A stretch of 5,636 nt of DNA from Bacteroidota bacterium (GTDB lineage Bacteria > Bacteroidota > Bacteroidia > Bacteroidales > VadinHA17). Below, one piece after another: positions 1 to 5,636 of the stretch. Position numbers and translations under genes: made by a program. The notes beneath the pieces are model-generated. The model saw only the letters and a list, made by a program, of their open reading frames with translations, was not told the origin of the DNA and searched no databases. Every line of letters begins with the position of its first letter. Position 1 is the stretch's first letter. Location of the stretch: contig DAOVLD010000134.1 in the NCBI GenBank assembly GCA_030631445.1, forward strand, positions 1 through 5,636. The letters are read 5' to 3'.

Positions 1-1880
1 AGTTTTTCATACACAGAATTCTCACTAATAAACTCCGGAACAATTATCTTCATTTCCCTGACAATATCAAATGTGTCCTTCCCTTCAAAATTAATCAACT
101 GATCTGTTTTTTTCATTACCGACTTAAAGTCATTCTGCAGTACTTTGGCTATCATTATCTTTGAATTGTGTGTAGGGATAGTATTTTCTTTGTTGTTCAG
201 TAATTCTTCATACAATTTTTCTCCCGGCCGCAAACCAATGATATTCAAACGAATGTCCTTCCCCAGTTCCAGCCCTGATAAACGTATCATCTTCTTTGCA
301 AGATCAATTATCTTCACTGATTTTCCCATGTCAAAGATAAATATCTCCCCTCCTTTACCCATTACACTAGCTTCAAGAACAAGCTGACATGCCTCGGGTA
401 TAGTCATAAAATACCTGGTCACCTCCTGGTGCGTTACTGTAACCGGTCCACCACTTTCGATCTGTTTTTTAAACCTGGGAATAACTGAGCCATTAGATCC
501 TAATACATTCCCAAACCGGGTTGTAATAAAACTGGTTTTCTTATGTTTGTTAAGGCTCTGAATATATATTTCTGCTATTCTTTTCGAAGCCCCCATTACA
601 TTTGTAGGATTAACAGCTTTATCTGTTGATATCATAACAAACTTACTGACATCATAACTTACCGATAAGTCAGCAAGAATTTTAGTGCCCAAAACATTGG
701 TACGAATTGCTTCTTCAGGATTGTTCTCCATCATCGGAACATGCTTATAAGCAGCAGCATGATAAACAATCTCGGGCTTGTATTTTTCAAAAATTCTTAT
801 TACTCGTTCCCTGTTTGCAATATCACCCAGTACAATTTGAAAATCATAAAACTTGAATCGTTCCTGAAGTGAAAGTTCATGTAAATAGAGTGGCGATTCA
901 GCCTGATCGAACAAAATAATTTTTTTTGGATGATACTTTGTAAGTTGTTTTACTATCTCGCCTCCAATGGATCCTGCAGCTCCGGTCACCAAAACACACC
1001 TGCCTGAAGTTTGTTGTCTTATTGTTTTTTCATCCAACTTAATTGGGGGACGTTCCAGCAAATCTTCTATCTTAAATTCCTTTATCTGTTTAAAACTTAA
1101 TTCGCCATTTATCCATGTGCTTGCTTCAGGTATTGTAAGAACTTTAATATCATATTGCAAGCAGATGTCAATAAGAGCTTCTCTTTTTTCAGGATCAATA
1201 TTTTTTTCAGTAATTATTATCCTTGATATTTCATTCTTTTTAAGTATTTCGGGTAATTCTTTCTCGTGACATATTCTGACCCCTTCAAGTTTGTTTCCCC
1301 AATTCGAATTGTCAATATAATAAAGCACCTTAAATTTAGCTCTTTCATCCCTGTCAAGAGTTTGTTTTGTAATTGCTCCCAAAGGTCCTGCCCCGTAAAT
1401 AATAATATTTGATCGTTGAGATGAAGGGTTATAGATTTCGAGATATAGCGATTTAATAAAAAGCCGTGAAGTGGACATTACAAAAACTGTAATCAGAAAA
1501 TCAATTATTAGAATACCATATGGTATCAGGTTTACCCCCAGGAACAGTTTATTCCATGCTACATTTCCGATAACAAGTATAAACGTACCGAATAAAACTA
1601 CCATAATTGTTCTCTCTGTATCTTTAGCGCTGGTATAACGGATAAGACCGGCATAAGACCGGAATAACACAAAACTGACCGCACGAATAAATAATACATA
1701 TGGAATTACAAATGTTATTGTTTCAAGATATTCCTGGGGGATCTCAAAATTAAAGCGCAGAAGGTGAGCCAGAGAAATAGAAAAAAAACAAATAATTAAG
1801 TCAATCAGGAATACAATCCACCGGGGAGTATGTGATTGGTTAAAAAGGCGATTGGATTTACTTAATAATTTACTTATCAT
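1..1880 (-). CDS. Membrane-anchored nucleotide-sugar 4,6-dehydratase (WbpM/PglF/CapD class), 3' end cut by the window
   Basis: The frame is open for 626 codons from ATG 1880-1878 to the left edge. An in-frame TAA directly precedes the ATG, which fixes the start. Four hydrophobic segments lie at about residues 21-41, 55-73, 92-108 and 118-135. A first Rossmann-like domain follows with GAGPLG at 163-168, then a second, catalytic SDR domain with TGAAGSIG at 299-306. Further family motifs are HAAAYKHVPMME (374-385), STDKA from S418, VMGASK with M429 and K433, RFGNVLGSNGS from R455, and RPGEKLYEE (551-559). Thr419-Asp420-Lys421, Met429 and Lys433 match the spacing of the long membrane dehydratases, in which Met replaces the usual SDR Tyr. 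These enzymes turn UDP-GlcNAc into the 4-keto-6-deoxy sugar used for 2,6-dideoxy amino sugars in capsule, O-antigen or protein glycans. The exact substrate is inferred. Known members are about 590-660 residues, so probably only a short tail is missing. Transcription is divergent from the GIN-domain gene. Confidence 0.93.
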   Translation of the reverse strand, partial: MISKLLSKSNRLFNQSHTPRWIVFLIDLIICFFSISLAHLLRFNFEIPQEYLETITFVIPYVLFIRAVSFVLFRSYAGLIRYTSAKDTERTIMVVLFGTFILVIGNVAWNKLFLGVNLIPYGILIIDFLITVFVMSTSRLFIKSLYLEIYNPSSQRSNIIIYGAGPLGAITKQTLDRDERAKFKVLYYIDNSNWGNKLEGVRICHEKELPEILKKNEISRIIITEKNIDPEKREALIDICLQYDIKVLTIPEASTWINGELSFKQIKEFKIEDLLERPPIKLDEKTIRQQTSGRCVLVTGAAGSIGGEIVKQLTKYHPKKIILFDQAESPLYLHELSLQERFKFYDFQIVLGDIANRERVIRIFEKYKPEIVYHAAAYKHVPMMENNPEEAIRTNVLGTKILADLSVSYDVSKFVMISTDKAVNPTNVMGASKRIAEIYIQSLNKHKKTSFITTRFGNVLGSNGSVIPRFKKQIESGGPVTVTHQEVTRYFMTIPEACQLVLEASVMGKGGEIFIFDMGKSVKIIDLAKKMIRLSGLELGKDIRLNIIGLRPGEKLYEELLNNKENTIPTHNSKIMIAKVLQNDFKSVMKKTDQLINFEGKDTFDIVREMKIIVPEFISENSVYEK

Positions 1881-1947
1881 TTAATAAACTTTTCAAAGAA
1901 AAATGAATATTTTTATAAAGAACCGGTTCGGATATTAAATAATAACT

Positions 1948-1955
1948 CAAATTTA
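1948..1955 (-). promoter_or_regulatory. Candidate Bacteroidota -7 element upstream of the dehydratase gene
   Basis: On the minus strand this reads TAAATTTG, an exact match to the TAnnTTTG consensus of the Bacteroidota primary sigma factor. It would leave a leader of about 60 nt before the ATG at 1880. No clear TTG/TTTG -33 box lies about 19 nt further upstream; that stretch is mainly T-rich. In AT-rich DNA such an octamer can occur by chance, so the call rests on match and position only. Confidence 0.28.
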
Positions 1956-2018
1956 CATAAAAAAACTGCAGCAGGAGAAAAAAATACTCGTCTTTATTAA
2001 GAACTAAAACTTTTTGAC

Positions 2019-2753
2019 ATGAAAACAACGATAAAAAACATGACCGGTTTATCAATCTTTTATTCATTATTCCTATCCGTTATTTTATTCTCCGTGGGAT
2101 CCGGAGCATTAGCACAAGAAAAAGAGACACGTGATGTTGGCTCTTTTTCAAGTATTAGCCTTTCTATTTCGGCAGATCTATATTTAACACAGGGAAATGA
2201 CACTAAAGTTGTTATTGAAGCTGAACAAAAAATTCTCGATTTAATCCGGACAGAGGTGGTTGGAGACAATCTTAAAATTAAACTCAAGACTGGCAAATGG
2301 TATATCCGTAGCAACAAGCAGATTAAGATATATGTTTCAACCCCCGATGTTGAAGGACTTTTTCTTTCCGGATCAGGAAATATCAAAGCTGAAACACAAA
2401 TAAAAACCGAGAGTCTTGATTTTGCTATCAGTGGAAGTGGAAATATTGTGATTGATGATCTTGTTGCTTCTGACCTTGAGGGTAGTATATCAGGATCAGG
2501 AGATATAGATCTTTCCGGCTCAAAAACTGCAGAAACTATGGAGATCTCAATAAGCGGATCAGGAGATATGTTTGCCGAGAATCTTAAGGTAAATAGTGTT
2601 GAGATAAGGATAAGCGGGTCAGGAACATGTAAGGTTTTTGCTGTTTCCGAACTTGAAGTTTCCATTTCAGGAAGTGGAAGTGTATATTACAAAGGAACCC
2701 CGATGGTTAATGCAAAAGTCTCAGGATCAGGTAAAGTACGGTCATTAGATTAA
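2019..2753 (+). CDS. Exported GIN-domain (DUF2807) protein with seven SGSG repeats
   Basis: This encodes 244 residues. The ATG at 2019 is preferred over the in-frame ATG at 2040 because it gives the Lys-containing n-region (MKTTIKN) of a signal peptide. An in-frame TAA at 1998-2000 limits extension. The hydrophobic core spans about residues 11-29 and ends in ALA, giving likely signal peptidase I cleavage after Ala32. No lipobox Cys is present, so a soluble periplasmic or surface product is expected. The mature part starts with the family-typical 'R.VGSFSSISLSISADLYLTQG' type of segment (38-59), then SGSG motifs at 117, 138, 158, 179, 199, 217 and 235. The 18-21 residue spacing suits one turn each of a beta-helix. 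Related proteins carry the name 'putative auto-transporter adhesin, head GIN domain', but function is largely unproven and adhesion here is only a guess. It stands alone on its strand and is followed by a hairpin terminator. Confidence 0.9.
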   Translation: MKTTIKNMTGLSIFYSLFLSVILFSVGSGALAQEKETRDVGSFSSISLSISADLYLTQGNDTKVVIEAEQKILDLIRTEVVGDNLKIKLKTGKWYIRSNKQIKIYVSTPDVEGLFLSGSGNIKAETQIKTESLDFAISGSGNIVIDDLVASDLEGSISGSGDIDLSGSKTAETMEISISGSGDMFAENLKVNSVEIRISGSGTCKVFAVSELEVSISGSGSVYYKGTPMVNAKVSGSGKVRSLD

Positions 2754-2773
2754 AATACAGGTAATTACTTAAT

Positions 2774-2807
2774 AAAAGCTGACTGTATAATCCGGTCGGC
2801 TTTTTTT
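2774..2807 (+). terminator. Hairpin terminator between converging genes, probably bidirectional
   Basis: AAAAGCTGAC (2774-2783) pairs with GTCGGCTTTT (2795-2804) to form a ten-pair stem with one T-G wobble. The loop is 11 nt and a run of seven T follows at 2801-2807. It lies 20 nt after the stop of the GIN-domain gene. Read from the minus strand, the same stem ends in a shorter T run about 31 nt beyond the tsaC stop, so it may also end that transcript, less efficiently. Confidence 0.8.
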
Positions 2808-2837
2808 GCAAGTTTTTGTTAGATGTATCTATAATTT

Positions 2838-3401
2838 CTATTTCCTGATAATAATTATCCCACCCCTGTCATTCACTTTATATATGGTTGAAGGAACACT
2901 GCGGGTGTAATCATTCTGCCTCCATCTCACCACGTAATCAGCTTCTATGATAATGTCATCTTCAATCTCAGAGAAATTCCCGGGATTCGGACTCCCGCTG
3001 ATATTGGCGGATGTTGAGACCAAAGGCTTGCCAAACCGGCGAATAAGTTCCGAACAGAATGGATCTTTTGTAATTCTTATTCCTATTGACTGGTCATCTG
3101 CAAGAATGTTTTGTGGCAGGTTTTGTGCAGAATGATAAATTATTGTAACAGGATGAACAGAAGATTCAATCAATTTAATTGCCTCGCGAGGAATTTTGGT
3201 CACATACTTACTCATTTCTTCAATATCACTCAATAAAATAATCATACTATATTTATCCTGCCGTCTTTTTATCTCATATACACGTTCAATAGCTGCTTTA
3301 TTTGTGGCATCACAACCTAATCCCCAGATTGTATCTGTCGGATATAATATAATTCCTCCGTTTAAAAGTACTTTCAACGAATTTATAATGTCGTTTTCCA
3401 T
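2838..3401 (-). CDS. tsaC: Threonylcarbamoyl-AMP synthase (TsaC/YrdC family)
   Basis: This 187-residue cytoplasmic enzyme makes threonylcarbamoyl-AMP from threonine, bicarbonate and ATP, the first step of the t6A37 modification of ANN-decoding tRNAs. TsaD with TsaB and TsaE then transfers the group. Visible motifs are YPTDTIWGLGCDAT (20-33), the basic KRRQDK segment (45-50) at the position of the family KxR signature, HPVTIIY (83-89) where many homologues have a PGPLT-like stretch, GIRI (107-110), PLVSTSANISG (126-136) and PSTI (170-173). The length fits the YrdC-only form, without the extra C-terminal domain of Sua5. The ATG lies 2 nt after the TAG of the upstream glycosyltransferase, so the two are probably co-transcribed and translationally coupled; no separate promoter or clear ribosome site is seen. 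The nearest downstream feature is the shared terminator at 2774-2807. Its partners TsaD, TsaB and TsaE are not in the window. Confidence 0.93.
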   Translation of the reverse strand: MENDIINSLKVLLNGGIILYPTDTIWGLGCDATNKAAIERVYEIKRRQDKYSMIILLSDIEEMSKYVTKIPREAIKLIESSVHPVTIIYHSAQNLPQNILADDQSIGIRITKDPFCSELIRRFGKPLVSTSANISGSPNPGNFSEIEDDIIIEADYVVRWRQNDYTRSVPSTIYKVNDRGGIIIIRK

Positions 3402-3403
3402 GT

Positions 3404-4519
3404 CTATACAATTTTTTTATAAACCTCAATCAGGTTTTTAGCAATTTTCTCATTGGTGAAGTTTTGAGCATAAGTATAACCTTCACTAACCACTCTTTCA
3501 CTGAAAGGTGTATCTATCAATAGCTTTAAAATTGCATCAGCAAGTTCTTCAGCATTTACCGGATCAATATAAACTGATCCCGGACCACCTGCTTCAGGAA
3601 AACATCCCGTTTTTGATGTTATAACAGGAGTTTTTGAAAAAAGAGCTTCCTGGATCGGAATTCCAAACCCTTCAAAAATACTCGGGTAAATAAATATTTT
3701 TGCGTTCTGGTAAAAAACAGGAAGTTCGTTAGTATCAACATGTTTAATAAACCGAATATTTTCCATGTTTTTGTTCCGGATATAATTTATTACCTGTCCG
3801 GTATAAGAAGTGTGCCTTCCCACAACTATAAGAGGAATATTCAGATTACTGAGTTTAAGTGCTTTGACTATTGTAAAAAGATTTTTACGCTTTTCCACCG
3901 TCCCGACATATAAGAGGTATTCATCAGGTATTGAGTACTTTTTCCTGACCCTGGAAACCTGTTCCGTATCGGCTCTTTTCTGAAAAACAGGGTTACATCC
4001 CTGGTAAACTACATCAATTTTACCCGGGTCTATTCTAAAAAAATCAATAATGTCATTTTTTGTTTGCTTACTAATGGCGATAATTCTATCTGCATCCCTG
4101 CAACTCTTCCTGAATTTCACTTCATAAATCTTCCTGTCTATAAAAGGATACCATTCCGGAAATCTCAGAAAAATCAGATCATGAATAGTCACAACCGATT
4201 TAATTCCTGACTTTTTTATACTAAATGGAATTTCATTACTAAGCCCATGATACAGATCAATCCGGTCGCTCTTTAACTGATTTGGTAACATAAAGCTTCT
4301 CCAGAAAAAGGGAAGTTTTCTGCCAACATAATTCATTGGTTTACAAACAGAAACAGATGAACCGGTTGTAAAATCAACCTTTGGTATTCCTGGCGGAGTG
4401 TATAGAAAATAAGTGTGTTCACTATAATTACCTGTCAGGATTGATATGGTATCACGACTGTAGTTTCCCAATCCGCTCTTATTAAAAAATGCACGTTTTG
4501 CATCAAATCCTATTCTCAT
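3404..4519 (-). CDS. Glycosyltransferase family 4 (GT-B fold) protein
   Basis: This encodes 371 residues from ATG 4519-4517. The frame could open two codons earlier at TTG 4525-4523, but the ATG gives MRIGFDAKRA, the usual beginning of such proteins, so I chose it. The N-terminal acceptor-side domain contains KSGLGNYSR (14-22), YHGLSNEIPF (90-99), VTIHDLIFLRFPEWYP (110-125) and DRIIAISKQTK (144-154). The C-terminal nucleotide-sugar domain contains YVGTVEKRKN (204-213), IYPSIFEGFGIP (277-288) and the EX7E motif Glu283/Glu291 that is typical of retaining GT4 enzymes. It is expected to be cytosolic or peripheral at the inner membrane, moving a sugar from a nucleotide donor onto a lipid- or glycan-bound acceptor. 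Donor and acceptor cannot be read from the sequence. It is first in a tight pair with tsaC (2 nt gap). The other glycan gene here, the dehydratase at 1-1880, is on the same strand but separated by the oppositely oriented GIN-domain gene. Confidence 0.92.
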   Translation of the reverse strand: MRIGFDAKRAFFNKSGLGNYSRDTISILTGNYSEHTYFLYTPPGIPKVDFTTGSSVSVCKPMNYVGRKLPFFWRSFMLPNQLKSDRIDLYHGLSNEIPFSIKKSGIKSVVTIHDLIFLRFPEWYPFIDRKIYEVKFRKSCRDADRIIAISKQTKNDIIDFFRIDPGKIDVVYQGCNPVFQKRADTEQVSRVRKKYSIPDEYLLYVGTVEKRKNLFTIVKALKLSNLNIPLIVVGRHTSYTGQVINYIRNKNMENIRFIKHVDTNELPVFYQNAKIFIYPSIFEGFGIPIQEALFSKTPVITSKTGCFPEAGGPGSVYIDPVNAEELADAILKLLIDTPFSERVVSEGYTYAQNFTNEKIAKNLIEVYKKIV

Positions 4520-4593
4520 TATCAAAAATATAGTTTAACTGTTATTTTAATAGTAAATAATTATTTCATGATTCTAATTAATACCTTTATTTA

Positions 4594-4633
4594 AAATGCA
4601 TAAATGATTAAATGATACAATGCTTAAATATGC
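4594..4633 (+). repeat. Left array of degenerate 8-nt repeats (AAATGNNT type)
   Basis: Five octamers run head to tail: AAATGCAT, AAATGATT, AAATGATA, CAATGCTT and the decayed AAATATGC. In the first four, ATG recurs exactly every 8 nt (4596, 4604, 4612, 4620). The region lies between the glycosyltransferase start and the dapD stop and is non-coding. It is the inverted counterpart of the array at 4704-4743; AATGCTTAAAT (4619-4629) is perfectly complementary to 4721-4731. The role is unknown. Confidence 0.6.
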
Positions 4634-4703
4634 AATTGTCTGAAAATAAATTATTTGTATAAGCAATATGGATATTTGTATTCATAATAGTCTTTTATTT
4701 TCA

Positions 4704-4743
4704 CATTCAATCATTCACTCATTTAAGCATTCACTCATTATAA
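4704..4743 (-). repeat. Right array of degenerate 8-nt repeats, inverted relative to the left array
   Basis: On the plus strand five octamers follow one another: CATTCAAT, CATTCACT, CATTTAAG, CATTCACT and CATTATAA, with CAT at 4704, 4712, 4720, 4728 and 4736. Read on the minus strand they are AATGNNTN-type units like those of the left array. Two units are identical and the others differ in the last four bases. A 70-nt AT-rich spacer (4634-4703) lies between the arrays, and an imperfect long hairpin could form. Confidence 0.7.
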
Positions 4744-4760
4744 CTTTTGTTTAATATATT

Positions 4761-4776
4761 CCACTAAAATTAGTGG
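4761..4776 (-). other. Perfect hairpin/palindrome after dapD, possible weak terminator or mRNA-end stabiliser
   Basis: CCACTAAAATTAGTGG has seven-base arms (CCACTAA and TTAGTGG) around two central bases. It begins 15 nt beyond the dapD stop in the direction of transcription. No T-run follows on the minus strand, so it is not a standard intrinsic terminator. It could slow polymerase, protect the 3' end, or be a protein-binding palindrome. With a 2-nt centre, an RNA hairpin would open to a loop of at least four bases. Confidence 0.45.
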
Positions 4777-4790
4777 TAGCACCAACAATA

Positions 4791-5606
4791 TTAGACAACT
4801 ACATTAAAATCTCTTAAAGCATCATTTAAGGAGGTTTTCAGATCGGTTGACTTTTTTCTTTTCCCTATTATCAAAGCACACGGAACCTGGAATTTCCCGG
4901 CAGGAAATTCTTTTGTATAGCTACCCGGTATTACCACTGACCCGGATGGAATTAATCCTTTTGAACTAACAGGCTCCCTTCCGGTAACATCAATTATCCT
5001 GGTGCTTTTTGTCAGTACTACATTTGCTCCGAGCACAGCTCCATTTTCAATTCTAACTCCCTCAACAACAATACATCTTGATCCGATAAAACAATTATCC
5101 TCAACAATTACCGGCGCAGCCTGAACAGGCTCAAGCACTCCACCTATTCCTACTCCTCCGCTCAAATGAACGTTTTTACCAATCTGAGCACATGAACCAA
5201 CAGTGGTCCATGTATCGACCATTGTTCCTTCATCAACATATGCCCCGATATTCACGTAAGAAGGCATCAGTACTACTCCTTTTGCCAGATATGACCCATA
5301 ACGGGCAATAGCATGTGGAACAACACGTATACCAAGTTGGTCATATCCTTTCTTAAGTTTGATTTTATCATGGAATTCAAAAGGGGGTACTTCAGTGAGT
5401 TCCATTTTTTGAATTGGGAAATACAAAATAACAGCCTTTTTAACCCATTCGTTTACAACCCATTCATCATTGGCTGGCGAAGCAACCCTGATTTTCCCCT
5501 GATCCAGGAGATCAATAACCTCCCTGATACAAGTTTGGACATTTTTATCCTTTAATAATTTTTTGTTTCCCCAGGCTTGCTCAATCGTCTTTTTGTAAGC
5601 TTCCAT
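4791..5606 (-). CDS. dapD: 2,3,4,5-tetrahydropyridine-2,6-dicarboxylate N-succinyltransferase
   Basis: This 271-residue cytoplasmic enzyme transfers succinyl from succinyl-CoA to tetrahydrodipicolinate in the succinylase branch of lysine and meso-diaminopimelate synthesis. Its presence implies the DapC and DapE steps elsewhere. The N-terminal helical domain (about 1-90) includes IEQAW (8-12), GKIRVA (37-42) and NEWVKKAVILYFP (52-64). A left-handed beta-helix of hexapeptide repeats follows (about 93-205), with RYGSYL (102-107), VLMPSYVNIGAYVDEGTMVD (112-131, Asp131 in the MVDTW active-site segment), VGSCAQIGKNVHLSGGVGIGG (136-156), and DNCFIGSRCIVVEGV (170-184). The C-terminal cap carries PAGKFQVPCALIIGKR. 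Length matches the family at about 270-275 residues, and the active form is normally a trimer. The frame stays open to the right window edge, but ATG 5606 gives the usual N-terminus and no other Met lies in the 30 visible upstream bases. No strong Shine-Dalgarno is seen. It is separated from the glycosyltransferase by 271 nt, so it is probably a separate transcript. Confidence 0.97.
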   Translation of the reverse strand: MEAYKKTIEQAWGNKKLLKDKNVQTCIREVIDLLDQGKIRVASPANDEWVVNEWVKKAVILYFPIQKMELTEVPPFEFHDKIKLKKGYDQLGIRVVPHAIARYGSYLAKGVVLMPSYVNIGAYVDEGTMVDTWTTVGSCAQIGKNVHLSGGVGIGGVLEPVQAAPVIVEDNCFIGSRCIVVEGVRIENGAVLGANVVLTKSTRIIDVTGREPVSSKGLIPSGSVVIPGSYTKEFPAGKFQVPCALIIGKRKKSTDLKTSLNDALRDFNVVV

Positions 5607-5636
5607 TGTTTCTTTTTGTAAATTTAAAAACGAAAT

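Noticed and set aside
967..1269. A 100-codon plus-strand frame within the dehydratase gene
   Set aside because: It is antisense to the strongly conserved Rossmann region of the dehydratase, so it is a shadow frame.
1870..2067. A 65-codon minus-strand frame across the divergent intergenic region
   Set aside because: It overlaps the starts of both flanking genes in another frame, its composition is what AT-rich DNA yields, and it has no recognisable domain.
2060..2665. A 201-codon open frame on the minus strand inside the GIN-domain gene
   Set aside because: It is exactly antisense to a well-supported gene. Its SPDP-like repeats are the reverse-strand reading of the SGSG codons, and it matches no family I recognise.
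2367..2732. The SGSG-coding DNA as a recent tandem duplication or slippage site
   Set aside because: The repeat units differ at many bases, including mixed AGY and TCN serine codons, and spacing varies by 18-21 codons.
4523..4525. TTG as an upstream start for the glycosyltransferase
   Set aside because: It adds only two residues before an ATG that gives the family-typical N-terminus.
4523..4530. TATTTTTG on the minus strand, a TAnnTTTG match that would give a nearly leaderless glycosyltransferase mRNA
   Set aside because: It overlaps the start region, has no convincing -33 box, and such matches are expected by chance in this AT-rich gap.
4594..4743. The octamer arrays as a CRISPR array
   Set aside because: The units are 8 nt with no unique spacers, and no cas gene is present.

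Overview
The window looks like part of a Bacteroidota chromosome. It is AT-rich, starts lack clear Shine-Dalgarno sequences, one intergenic region carries a TAnnTTTG-type promoter match, and the proteins are typical of that phylum: a secreted GIN/DUF2807 protein, a short TsaC ending in an IIIIRK-like tail, and a GT4 glycosyltransferase beginning MRIGFDAKRA. No order or genus can be named from the sequence alone. There is no sign of phage, transposase, CRISPR, tRNA or rRNA.

Layout. (1) 1-1880, minus: a membrane-anchored nucleotide-sugar 4,6-dehydratase of the WbpM/PglF/CapD class, lacking only its last few residues at the left edge. (2) 1881-2018: a divergent intergenic region with a candidate promoter for the dehydratase. 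(3) 2019-2753, plus: an exported GIN-domain protein with seven evenly spaced SGSG motifs. (4) 2774-2807: a hairpin with a T-tract that can serve both converging transcripts. (5) 2838-3401 and 3404-4519, minus: a two-gene unit, a GT4 glycosyltransferase followed 2 nt later by tsaC. (6) 4520-4790: a very AT-rich gap holding two inverted arrays of 8-nt repeats and a 16-nt perfect hairpin. (7) 4791-5606, minus: dapD of lysine/diaminopimelate synthesis, complete, with 30 nt of upstream sequence.

The dehydratase and the glycosyltransferase both fit surface polysaccharide or glycan synthesis, and dapD supplies meso-diaminopimelate for peptidoglycan and lysine. TsaC is a tRNA-modification housekeeping enzyme that appears to share a transcript with the glycosyltransferase. 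They form an ordinary chromosomal neighbourhood rather than one pathway. I see no convincing new multi-gene system. The least explained structure is the inverted pair of octamer arrays at 4594-4743. The regular SGSG ladder of the secreted protein is the most distinctive protein feature.
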